Source: an uncultured Eubacteriales bacterium
GTDB taxonomy: Bacteria > Bacillota > Clostridia > Oscillospirales > Acutalibacteraceae
Direction of reading: 5' to 3'
Assembly (NCBI GenBank): GCA_934408795.1
Contig: CAKRVQ010000051.1
Coordinates: forward strand, 1-7,294
Length of the DNA: 7,294 nucleotides
Positions 1 through 5,380 of the stretch are shown here, piece by piece. Below the pieces are notes generated by a model. The model saw only the letters and a list, made by a program, of their open reading frames with translations, did no database searches and was not told the DNA's origin. A program made the translations under genes and the position numbers. Each line of letters begins with the position of its first letter. Position 1 is the stretch's first letter.

Positions 1-895
1 AGGTCACCGTTCCCTCAAGCATACCTTTCATAGGAGGGACTATGTCGACATCCTCGGGCCTTATAACAACATCAACGGGTTCAAATGGGCGAAAGCCCTT
101 GTCGAGGCACGAAAAATCTTTGCCGTCGAACGATACGAGAAAGTCGTTCTTCATAACTCCGTCGATAATATTGCTCTCGCCTATGAAATCCGCAACGAAA
201 GCATTCTTCGGTTCGTTATAGATATCTACGGGCGAGCCGATCTGCTGGATCTTTCCCTTGTCCATGACCACGACGGTGTCGGACATCGAAAGAGCTTCCT
301 CCTGATCGTGCGTTACGAATATAAATGTTATTCCTGTCTGCTTTTGGAGATTCTTGAGCTCAACCTGCATGTCTTTCCTGAGCTTTAAGTCAAGAGCCGA
401 CAAAGGTTCGTCGAGAAGCAGGACCTTCGGTTCGTTCGCTATTGCGCGGGCTATCGCCACACGCTGCTGCTGACCGCCGGAAAGCTTATCGACCTTTCGT
501 TTTTCGAATCCCGAAAGATTTACGAGCTTGAGCGTTTCTTCAACCTTTTTTCTGATCTCTTTTTCGGGCAGCTTTTTTATCCTCAGACCGAACGCCACAT
601 TTTCAAAAACATTCAGGTGCGGAAAAAGCGCATACCTCTGGAAAATGGTATTCACCTGGCGCTTGTACGCGGGAATACCGTTTATCCTCTTTCCGTCAAA
701 AAAAACATCGCCGCTGTCTGGCTCGAGAAAACCCGCAATTATCCTTAATGTTGTGGTTTTCCCGCAGCCCGACGGTCCGAGAAGGGTCACAAACTCCTTA
801 TCCCGGATGCGGAGACTTATGTCGTCGAGAACCGTCTCCCCGTCGAATGACACGGAAATGTTTTTTAAATCAATTATATTACTGTTGTTGCTCAT
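1..895 (-). CDS. potA: Spermidine/putrescine ABC transporter ATP-binding protein (PotA-like), 3' end cut by window edge
   Basis: This is the nucleotide-binding subunit of a probable polyamine (spermidine/putrescine) importer; it hydrolyses ATP on the cytoplasmic face of a PotBC-type permease. Reading from ATG at 895, 298 codons are open to the window edge without a stop. Visible in order are Walker [10 protein letters not shown] (residues 40-48), the Q-loop glutamine at 86 in [11 protein letters not shown], the signature LSGGQQQR (138-145), Walker B LLLDEP with D162/E163, the D-loop SALD (166-169) and the switch histidine H196 in [13 protein letters not shown]-type domain starts near residue 275 ([11 protein letters not shown]). 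The family is usually around 350 residues, so roughly 50-60 C-terminal residues are missing. The strong SD eight bases upstream supports this start. The [18 protein letters not shown] stretch and the TOBE opening favour PotA, but related CysA/UgpC/FbpC-type ATPases share the architecture, so the substrate is inferred. Permease and binding-protein genes would be expected just beyond the left edge. Confidence 0.9.
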   Translation of the reverse strand, partial: MSNNSNIIDLKNISVSFDGETVLDDISLRIRDKEFVTLLGPSGCGKTTTLRIIAGFLEPDSGDVFFDGKRINGIPAYKRQVNTIFQRYALFPHLNVFENVAFGLRIKKLPEKEIRKKVEETLKLVNLSGFEKRKVDKLSGGQQQRVAIARAIANEPKVLLLDEPLSALDLKLRKDMQVELKNLQKQTGITFIFVTHDQEEALSMSDTVVVMDKGKIQQIGSPVDIYNEPKNAFVADFIGESNIIDGVMKNDFLVSFDGKDFSCLDKGFRPFEPVDVVIRPEDVDIVPPMKGMLEGTVT

Positions 896-997
896 TTAAG
901 CATCCCCCTTTGCGGACAAAAGCGCCGCCAAAGCTAAAAAGCTCTGCACGATACCCGCATCATCTCTGCAAAAGGCCCTCCGCAAAGGGTTTTTCAT
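896..997 (-). CDS. Possible 33-residue leader ORF abutting potA
   Basis: An open frame of 33 codons starts at ATG 997-995 and ends with TAA at 898-896, directly followed by the potA ATG at 895-893. The peptide begins MKNPLRRAFCRDD and ends LALLSAKGDA; I do not recognise it. Its position downstream of the predicted potA promoter and its flush junction with potA would suit a leader peptide or translational coupling. Against it, no good Shine-Dalgarno sequence precedes its ATG, and a 33-codon frame can arise by chance. A second, nine-codon frame (963 down to 934, peptide MMRVSCRAF) lies 12 bases after a GGAGGG (981-976) on the same strand and is an alternative leader peptide. Confidence 0.25.
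   Translation of the reverse strand: MKNPLRRAFCRDDAGIVQSFLALAALLSAKGDA
904..911 (-). promoter_or_regulatory. Ribosome binding site of potA
   Basis: On the minus strand AAAGGGGG occupies 911-904, eight bases before the ATG at 895. It is the only strong SD near the start of this reading frame and fixes the potA start. It is also part of the 3' arm of an 11-bp inverted repeat, so its accessibility may be controlled. Confidence 0.75.
906..989 (-). promoter_or_regulatory. Inverted repeat that can sequester the potA Shine-Dalgarno sequence
   Basis: The arm CCCTTTGCGGA (minus strand, 989-979) is perfectly complementary to TCCGCAAAGGG (916-906), with 62 nt between them. The 3' arm covers most of the potA SD, so in the leader RNA this helix would hide the ribosome binding site. 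Shorter local pairings compete with it, for example GCGG with CCGC inside the loop and at the 3' arm, and AGCU-UUUU-AGCU. Two alternative states are therefore possible. The complementarity is seen directly; the regulatory role and any trigger, such as polyamine level or passage of a ribosome through the leader ORF, are inferred. Confidence 0.45.
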
Positions 998-1002
998 AAC
1001 AT

Positions 1003-1032
1003 TCAAGACGATGTTACGGCCGTAATGCTTGA
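1003..1032. repeat. Composite palindrome in the potA leader
   Basis: TTACGGCCGTAA (1014-1025) is a perfect 12-bp palindrome. It is flanked by a second matching pair, TCAAG (1003-1007) and CTTGA (1028-1032). It lies about 40-60 bp downstream of the predicted potA transcription start and just upstream of the leader ORF. It could be a protein operator or an RNA hairpin with a GGCC loop; I do not recognise a known operator. Confidence 0.5.
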
Positions 1033-1072
1033 TGACGCTTATTCAATACAGATGCAAAAATCGACAAATACT

Positions 1073-1101
1073 ATAATATTTGAATATATAGTAAATGTCA
1101 A
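1073..1101 (-). promoter_or_regulatory. Sigma-A-type promoter for potA
   Basis: On the minus strand a consensus -35 TTGACA (1101-1096) is followed after exactly 17 bp by TATTAT (1078-1073), five of six matches to the -10 consensus. Transcription would begin near 1066 and leave a leader of about 170 nt before potA. The core also contains a 7-bp inverted repeat, tactata (1069-1075) and tatagta (1087-1093), overlapping the -10 and spacer, which is a plausible repressor site. Confidence 0.75.
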
Positions 1102-1118
1102 GATGTAAACGACCGCGG

Positions 1119-1134
1119 AAAAAAATATTTTTTT
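1119..1134. repeat. Perfect A/T palindrome, seven A then TA then seven T
   Basis: Seven A, TA and seven T form a perfect 16-bp palindrome directly upstream of the potA promoter, about 53-68 bp before its predicted start. Such A- and T-tracts bend DNA and can serve as UP-like elements for RNA polymerase. A terminator role is unlikely because no gene ends beside it and it has no GC stem. Confidence 0.5.
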
Positions 1135-1151
1135 GTCGAAACCGCGCCCCG

Positions 1152-1180
1152 CCTGACGGCGAACGATCCTGACGGCAGGA
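1152..1180. repeat. Nine-bp direct repeat with a small dyad
   Basis: CCTGACGGC occurs at 1152-1160 and again at 1168-1176, a 16-bp period. The second copy is embedded in a dyad, TCCTG-ACGG-CAGGA (1167-1180). The pair lies about 55-80 bp upstream of the ruvC -35 box. The spacing of about one and a half helical turns gives no clear hint of a regulator. Confidence 0.4.
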
Positions 1181-1192
1181 ATCGGTATCCTA

Positions 1193-1278
1193 TATTTTAC
1201 ATTTTGTTCTTAATTTATGAGGGATATGTGGTTGCGCAAACGGTCAATTTGTGGTACAATACTATGAAATGTAAAATA
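1193..1278. repeat. 12-bp inverted repeat flanking the ruvC promoter
   Basis: TATTTTACATTT (1193-1204) and AAATGTAAAATA (1267-1278) are perfect reverse complements whose centres are 74 bp apart, close to seven helical turns. The left arm lies upstream of the -35 box. The right arm starts at the predicted transcription start and touches the ruvC SD. Two operator copies bound by one looping protein, or an RNA stem if transcription starts further upstream, are possible. The arms are AT-rich, which lowers their significance. Confidence 0.45.
1232..1260 (+). promoter_or_regulatory. Sigma-A-type promoter for ruvCAB
   Basis: TTGCGC (1232-1237) and TACAAT (1255-1260) are separated by exactly 17 bp. 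The -10 matches five of six consensus bases and the -35 begins with the key TTG. Transcription would start near 1267, giving a leader of only about 20 nt before ruvC. No LexA-type box overlaps it. Confidence 0.7.
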
Positions 1279-1282
1279 GGAG
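1278..1282 (+). promoter_or_regulatory. Ribosome binding site of ruvC
   Basis: AGGAG lies six bases before ATG 1289 and fixes the ruvC start. Its first base is also the last base of the 12-bp inverted repeat arm at 1267-1278. Confidence 0.8.
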
Positions 1283-1288
1283 TGCGGT

Positions 1289-1795
1289 ATGCGTATTATC
1301 GGAATTGACCCGGGCTATGCCATCGTCGGTTACGGCATAGTCGATTATGCGGGAAACCGCTTTAAGCCCGTGAAGTACGGAGCGGTGCTGACCGAGGCAA
1401 AAACCGAATTTACTTCAAGGCTTGATCGGATCTACTCGGAGCTTACGGATATCATCAATGAATACAGACCTGAGTCGATGTCGATCGAAAAGTTGTATTT
1501 CAACACAAATACCACTACGGCTATCGATGTGGCGCAGGCAAGGGGAGTGATTCTGCTTGCCGCGAAGAAAAACGGAGTGCCGGTTTATGAATACACTCCT
1601 TTGCAGGTCAAGCAATCGGTCACGGGATACGGAAGGGCGGAAAAAAAGCAGATAATGGAAATGACCCGTATGCTTTTGGGGCTGGACAAGGTCCCGAAGC
1701 CCGACGATACGGCGGACGCTCTTGCACTCGCGATCTGTCACGCACACACAAACGGCTCGGTTATAGGCGGAATACTACAGGGGGGACGGGTATGA
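1289..1795 (+). CDS. ruvC: Crossover junction endodeoxyribonuclease RuvC
   Basis: RuvC is a dimeric, Mg2+-dependent nuclease that resolves Holliday junctions by symmetric nicking, working on junctions held by RuvAB. The 168-residue product is close to the family's usual length. It opens with MRIIGIDPG, placing the first catalytic acid at D7. The others expected of the RNase H-like fold are visible as E67 (SIEKLYF), D140 and D143 in the motif PDDTADALA. F71 sits where the family has its conserved base-stacking phenylalanine. The AQARGVIL stretch (83-90) is also typical. All catalytic positions are intact, so the enzyme should be active. It is the first gene of ruvCAB: its TGA (1793-1795) overlaps the ruvA ATG in an ATGA junction, implying coupled translation. 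In many Firmicutes a yebC-type gene precedes ruvC; here the upstream neighbour is the divergent potA. Confidence 0.97.
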   Translation: MRIIGIDPGYAIVGYGIVDYAGNRFKPVKYGAVLTEAKTEFTSRLDRIYSELTDIINEYRPESMSIEKLYFNTNTTTAIDVAQARGVILLAAKKNGVPVYEYTPLQVKQSVTGYGRAEKKQIMEMTRMLLGLDKVPKPDDTADALALAICHAHTNGSVIGGILQGGRV

Positions 1796-2391
1796 TATAT
1801 TCGCTCAGAGGAAAAATAGTTACGGTCGGCGCCTCGTTTTTTGTAATCGAGTGCGGCGGTGTCGGGTATAAATGCACTGCACCGCTCAGCACCCTGGCTT
1901 CGCTGCCGTCAAAGGGCAATGAGGCATTTGTCTACACCCATATGGCGGTAAAGGAGGATTCTGTTGACCTCTTCGGCTTTCTGACGGAGGCCGAGGTAGA
2001 CTGTTTCAGGGTAATAACATCGGTGAGCGGCGTGGGACCGAAGATAGGTATAGCTCTGCTTTCCGAATTTATGCCGGACAGGCTTATGCTCCTGATCGCC
2101 TCGGGCGACCATAAGACCCTTACAAGGGCGAGCGGAGTGGGAGCAAAGCTGGCGCAGCGCATAGTCCTTGAGCTTAAGGATAAGACCGGTTCGGTCATTT
2201 CGAATGTTGATACGATCTCCGCGGGAAATGCAGTTGCCGCGACCAATACCGCCGAGGCGGTCGGCGCGCTCGTCACACTCGGCTTTTCACAGTCGGATTC
2301 CGCGCTTGCGGTGGGAAAACTTGATCCGTCGTTGCCTGTGGAGGCGCTTATAAAAGAAGCTCTTAATCTGCTTTCCGGAGTGGTGAGATAA
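1792..2391 (+). CDS. ruvA: Holliday junction branch migration protein RuvA
   Basis: RuvA tetramers bind the four-way junction and load the RuvB motor onto its arms. The 199-residue product has the usual three parts. An N-terminal OB-fold domain (about 1-62) starts MIYSLRGKI and contains THMAVKEDSVDLFGF. A middle domain has two helix-hairpin-helix motifs, SVSGVGPKIG (77-86) and RASGVGAKLAQR (112-123). After a flexible Ser/Ala/Thr-rich linker (about 134-152) comes a C-terminal RuvB-contacting domain, EAVGALVTLGFS (155-166) to the end. The length is normal. The ATG overlaps the ruvC stop by 4 bp, and GGGGGA just upstream supplies an SD. Its TAA is immediately followed by the ruvB ATG with no spacer. 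A long antisense open frame over its 3' half reflects codon bias. Confidence 0.97.
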   Translation: MIYSLRGKIVTVGASFFVIECGGVGYKCTAPLSTLASLPSKGNEAFVYTHMAVKEDSVDLFGFLTEAEVDCFRVITSVSGVGPKIGIALLSEFMPDRLMLLIASGDHKTLTRASGVGAKLAQRIVLELKDKTGSVISNVDTISAGNAVAATNTAEAVGALVTLGFSQSDSALAVGKLDPSLPVEALIKEALNLLSGVVR

Positions 2392-3435
2392 ATGGAAGAT
2401 TTTGATTTTGAAAACCGAATAGTGACCCCCGCCGCAATAGGTGAGGAGTCGGACACCGAAGGCTCGCTGCGTCCGAGATCGCTTGACGATTATATAGGTC
2501 AGAATAAAGCCAAGGAAAACCTTTCGGTGTACATAAGAGCGGCAAAAAAGAGGGGAGAACCTCTTGATCACTGCCTGTTATACGGACCTCCGGGACTCGG
2601 AAAGACCACCCTTGCGGGCATAATCGCCAATGAGATGGGTGTCAATATACGCATCACATCGGGACCGGCGATCGAAAAGCAGGGCGATCTTGTGGCGCTG
2701 CTCACGAACCTTAACGAGGGCGATGTCCTGTTTATTGATGAGATACACAGAATATCTCGAAATGTCGAAGAGGTGCTTTATCCCGCAATGGAGGATTTCG
2801 CGCTCGACATCATAATCGGTAAAGGTCCTTCGGCAAGGAGCATAAGGCTTGATCTGAAAAAGTTTACCCTTGTGGGAGCCACCACCCGTTCGGGACTTTT
2901 GTCGGCACCGCTGAGGGACCGTTTCGGCGTCCTGCTGCGCCTTGAATTGTATACCCCCGAGCAGCTTGCCGATATCGTTATGCGCTCGGCAGGGATACTC
3001 GGAATAGGGATAGACCGTGAGGGTGCGGTGGAGATATCCTCACGCTCAAGAGGAACGCCGCGTATAGCAAACAGACTGTTAAAAAGGGTGCGCGACATCG
3101 CCGAAATAGAATACGACGGTGAAATAACCCTTGAAGTGGCGCAGAAGGCGCTCAATCGATTTGAGATCGATGAACTGGGTCTCGACGATTTTGACCGCCG
3201 TATGCTTAAAACGGTGATTGATCTGTTCGGCGGCGGACCCGTGGGACTAGATACATTGTCTGCGGCGGTGGGAGAGGACGCGACCACGATAGAGGATGTT
3301 TACGAACCGTATCTTATGCAGATAGGATTTCTTACGAGAACGGCACGCGGAAGATGCGCAACGCGTCTTGCTTATGACCATCTCGGTATTCCGTTTAGCG
3401 GAATCGCCTCTGCAGAACAGACAAGTATACTGTAA
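2392..3435 (+). CDS. ruvB: Holliday junction branch migration DNA helicase RuvB
   Basis: RuvB is the hexameric AAA+ motor that pumps DNA through the RuvA-bound junction using ATP. The 347-residue product has a short N-terminal region with [13 protein letters not shown] (25-37), Walker [10 protein letters not shown] (65-73), Walker B LFIDEIHR with D116/E117, sensor 1 GATTR (162-166), the arginine-finger motif LRDRFG (174-179, probably R175) and sensor 2 [10 protein letters not shown] (R224). A C-terminal winged-helix domain (about 263-347) contains [17 protein letters not shown] and ends in the DNA-contacting TARGR segment (327-331). The length is at the upper end of the normal range because of a short C-terminal tail. 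It starts directly after the ruvA stop, with GGAG (2377-2380) 11 bases upstream. All nucleotide-handling residues are present. After the TAA the same frame stays open for 38 more codons, which is probably chance. Confidence 0.97.
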   Translation: MEDFDFENRIVTPAAIGEESDTEGSLRPRSLDDYIGQNKAKENLSVYIRAAKKRGEPLDHCLLYGPPGLGKTTLAGIIANEMGVNIRITSGPAIEKQGDLVALLTNLNEGDVLFIDEIHRISRNVEEVLYPAMEDFALDIIIGKGPSARSIRLDLKKFTLVGATTRSGLLSAPLRDRFGVLLRLELYTPEQLADIVMRSAGILGIGIDREGAVEISSRSRGTPRIANRLLKRVRDIAEIEYDGEITLEVAQKALNRFEIDELGLDDFDRRMLKTVIDLFGGGPVGLDTLSAAVGEDATTIEDVYEPYLMQIGFLTRTARGRCATRLAYDHLGIPFSGIASAEQTSIL

Positions 3436-3641
3436 GCTGAGATCAGAAAACAAGCCAAGATCAAAAAGCGCACTGCAGGTCCGGCTGCCGCTGCCGCCTG
3501 TTGCCCGTCGGCTGATAAAGTCATTATCGTTTTGCGACGGCGTCGGCATTAGATGAAAAAGATAGGCAAAGCGGTGCTTTTTACAAGGTGTTTTATACAA
3601 CGGGAACAGTCCCTTATAAAGAAATACTCCGGTGGTGAAAA
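3436..3641 (+). other. Intergenic gap after ruvB, no gene or clear terminator
   Basis: These 206 bp separate ruvB from the methyltransferase operon. A nested dyad occurs at 3505-3540: CCGTCG/CGACGG outside and GATAA/TTATC inside, not followed by a T-tract. A small AAAGC-GGT-GCTTT hairpin with trailing T lies at 3568-3582 and is too weak to call a terminator. TATAAA at 3615-3620 could be a -10 box for the next gene, but no good -35 precedes it. The spacer there carries GGGA-ACAG-TCCC (3602-3613). A 42-codon frame from ATG 3553 to 3681 has no SD and runs into the next gene, so I do not annotate it. Confidence 0.5.
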
Positions 3642-4532
3642 ATGCGATATACCGATGATTTTAATGATTACGAGCTTATAGACGCGGCAGACGGTTTGAA
3701 GCTTGAGAGGTGGAAAGACATCATACTCATCCGCCCCGAGCCTCAGGCGGTCTGGAGAGAGAGGACCGATGACCCGAGATGGAATTCGGCTCACGCAGTC
3801 TATCACCGCTCGGATAAGGGCGGCGGAAGCTGGGAAATGATAAAAAAGGTTCCGGATGTCTGGACGGTAAGCTACCGTGATCTGACCTTCAGGCTGAAGC
3901 CTATGGGATTTAAGCACACGGGACTTTTTCCCGAGCAGGCGGTGAACTGGAAGCTTGCAAAGGATCTGATATCCTCCGCAAAAAGACCTTTGAGGGTGCT
4001 CAATCTGTTTGCCTATACCGGCGGCGCGACGGTCGCCTGCCTTTCGGCGGGGGCGTCGGTCACCCATGTGGACGCATCAAAAGGTATGGTTTTATGGGCA
4101 AAGGAAAACGCCGCATCCTGCGGCCTTTCCGACAAGCCCTGCAGATGGCTTGTTGATGACTGCTTAAAGTTCCTTCAGCGCGAAAAAAGGCGAGGGTCTT
4201 TTTATGACGGCATTATTATGGATCCCCCGTCATACGGCAGGGGACCTAACGGCGAAATGTGGAAGCTCGAAAATCAGATCTGCGACCTGTTGACGGCTGC
4301 TGCGGATGTTATGTCCGACGATCCCGAATTCTTTATTCTCAATACATATACCGCCGGCTTTTCTCCCACGATCATAAATTATCTGGCAGAGGAGACGATC
4401 GCAAAGAGAGCGGGAAAAGGACAGGCCTGCGGCTTTACCTTCACAGATGAGATAGGACTTAAAATGTCCGCACGGGATATGATCCTGCCTTGCGGAAATA
4501 CTACGGTTTGGACAAAGGAAAAACTCAGATGA
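3642..4532 (+). CDS. Class I SAM-dependent methyltransferase, RlmI/COG1092-like
   Basis: This is a 296-residue Rossmann-fold methyltransferase that should transfer a methyl group from S-adenosylmethionine, most likely to rRNA by analogy with the RlmI/RlmK family; the substrate cannot be read from the sequence. The SAM-binding motif I is VLNLFAYTGGATVA (119-132). The acidic residue that would hold the ribose is D144 in THVDAS, a VDDCLKFL segment (171-178) follows, and the catalytic-type motif is MDPPSYGRG (193-201). The N-terminal part of about 110 residues resembles the small domain preceding motif I in this family, but a full PUA RNA-binding domain, as in E. coli RlmI of about 400 residues, appears to be missing. 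The start is ATG 3642, preceded by a GGTGG-type SD. The TGA overlaps the ecfA1 ATG (ATGA at 4529-4532), so it is translationally coupled to the ECF transporter genes. Confidence 0.85.
   Translation: MRYTDDFNDYELIDAADGLKLERWKDIILIRPEPQAVWRERTDDPRWNSAHAVYHRSDKGGGSWEMIKKVPDVWTVSYRDLTFRLKPMGFKHTGLFPEQAVNWKLAKDLISSAKRPLRVLNLFAYTGGATVACLSAGASVTHVDASKGMVLWAKENAASCGLSDKPCRWLVDDCLKFLQREKRRGSFYDGIIMDPPSYGRGPNGEMWKLENQICDLLTAAADVMSDDPEFFILNTYTAGFSPTIINYLAEETIAKRAGKGQACGFTFTDEIGLKMSARDMILPCGNTTVWTKEKLR
4514..4519 (+). promoter_or_regulatory. Ribosome binding site that decides the ecfA1 start
   Basis: AAAGGA ends nine bases before ATG 4529. This supports the ATG, which overlaps the methyltransferase stop, over the in-frame TTG at 4490, which has no SD and would add 13 residues that do not resemble the family N-terminus. 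Confidence 0.75.
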
Positions 4533-5380
4533 CCCCACTTATAAGACTTGAAAATGTCTCATACAAATATGACGGCGATACCGAATCCGCCCCTGCGGTA
4601 AACAATATATCCCTCAGCATAGAGAAGGGAAGCTTTACCGTGCTTTTGGGCAGAAACGGCAGCGGAAAATCGACGCTCGCCAAGTTGTTTAACGGATTGA
4701 TCGTCCCATCCTCGGGAAAGGTCACCGTCAATGGCTTTGATACGGCGGATGAATCGGTGTCGGCAGAGATCAAAAGAACCGTCGGAATGGTGTTTCAGAA
4801 CCCCGATAATCAGCTCGTCGCGACGGCGGTCGACGAAGATGTTGCGTTCGGACTTGAAAACATAGGTGTTCCGAGGGATAAAATGGATTCGCTTATCGAC
4901 GAGGCGCTTCGCGCCGTCGGAATGACCGAGTATAAGTATTTTGCACCGAGCAATCTCTCGGGAGGACAAAAACAACGCGTTGCAATAGCGGGAATCCTTG
5001 CGATGGATCCCGAGTGCATCGTGCTCGACGAACCGACATCAATGCTTGATCCCGCCGGCAGAAAAGAGGTCATAGACACGGTCGTTTCTCTCTGCAGGGA
5101 AAGAGGCGTCACCGTTGTACTGATAACCCATTTTATGGAAGAAGCAGTGCTTGCCGACCGTATAGCCGTTGTGGATAACGGCAGCGTAGTGCTTGACGGA
5201 ACACCGTCCGAGGTGTTCATGAATGTCGAAACACTCAGACATATGGATCTTGAGGCGCCGGCGGCAGAAGAACTTCTTTATGAACTTAAAAAAAGCGGAG
5301 TGAACATCGACACATCGGCACTTGATGAAGAGACCTGTGTAAAGATCATCACAAATGCACTGCAAAGGAAGAAAAAATGA
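4529..5380 (+). CDS. ecfA1: Energy-coupling factor transporter ATPase EcfA1
   Basis: This is one of two paired ATPases of the ECF module, which energises uptake of vitamins or metal ions through the membrane protein EcfT. The 283-residue product starts MTPLIRLENVSYKYDG. It shows Walker A GRNGSGKST (41-49), Q90 in VFQNPDNQLVATAV, the signature LSGGQKQR (143-150), Walker B IVLDEPTSMLDP with D167/E168, and the switch histidine H201 in ITHFMEEA. The NPDNQLVA sequence after the Q-loop is characteristic of EcfA1, as opposed to the YPEYQLF type of EcfA2. A C-terminal region with AAEELLYELKKSGV is the part expected to mediate ATPase pairing. The gene overlaps the upstream methyltransferase by 4 bp and ecfA2 by 4 bp (ATGA at 5377-5380). 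All ATPase motifs are intact. Confidence 0.95.
   Translation: MTPLIRLENVSYKYDGDTESAPAVNNISLSIEKGSFTVLLGRNGSGKSTLAKLFNGLIVPSSGKVTVNGFDTADESVSAEIKRTVGMVFQNPDNQLVATAVDEDVAFGLENIGVPRDKMDSLIDEALRAVGMTEYKYFAPSNLSGGQKQRVAIAGILAMDPECIVLDEPTSMLDPAGRKEVIDTVVSLCRERGVTVVLITHFMEEAVLADRIAVVDNGSVVLDGTPSEVFMNVETLRHMDLEAPAAEELLYELKKSGVNIDTSALDEETCVKIITNALQRKKK

Larger units (their letters stand above)
896..1288. other. Divergent intergenic control region between potA and ruvC
   Basis: These 393 bp separate the divergently transcribed potA (leftward) and ruvC (rightward) genes. The region holds one promoter for each direction, whose -35 boxes lie about 130 bp apart, a long potA leader, and a run of inverted and direct repeats described separately. 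I see no tRNA or recognised riboswitch and no convincing conserved protein gene. A LexA-type GAAC-N4-GTTC box is not visible. Confidence 0.8.

Noticed and set aside
528..899. 123-codon plus-strand open frame within potA
   Set aside because: It lies opposite the intact PotA ATPase core and has no family features.
971..994. Possible terminator on the plus strand (stem followed by T5)
   Set aside because: No plus-strand gene ends upstream, and the GC stem is only CCC/GGG; the sequence is better explained as part of the potA leader inverted repeat.
1160..1172. Possible LexA/SOS box upstream of ruvC
   Set aside because: Only the CGAAC half is present; the second half reads CTGA rather than GTTC, so it does not fit the Gram-positive consensus.
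1932..2456. 174-codon antisense open frame over ruvA
   Set aside because: It is a Ser/Thr-rich, low-complexity shadow opposite an unambiguous ruvA, has no SD or recognisable domain, and is explained by codon bias.
2778..3287. 169-codon antisense open frame over ruvB
   Set aside because: It is a Ser/Arg-rich translation opposite the conserved AAA+ coding sequence, without any motif.
3568..3582. Possible rho-independent terminator after ruvB
   Set aside because: The stem AAAGC/GCTTT is five mostly A-T pairs with a 3-nt loop, and the T run is part of the stem, so it is too weak to call.
3553..3681. Short 42-codon frame upstream of the methyltransferase
   Set aside because: There is no SD before its ATG, it overlaps the methyltransferase start out of frame, and the peptide is unremarkable.
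3549..4067. 172-codon antisense open frame over the methyltransferase start and the preceding gap
   Set aside because: It has no SD, conserved motif or supporting context; the plus-strand methyltransferase has clear SAM-binding motifs.
4490..4528. Upstream TTG start extending EcfA1 by 13 residues
   Set aside because: The TTG lacks an SD, and the extension lies inside the methyltransferase; ATG 4529 has a good SD and the typical ATGA coupling.
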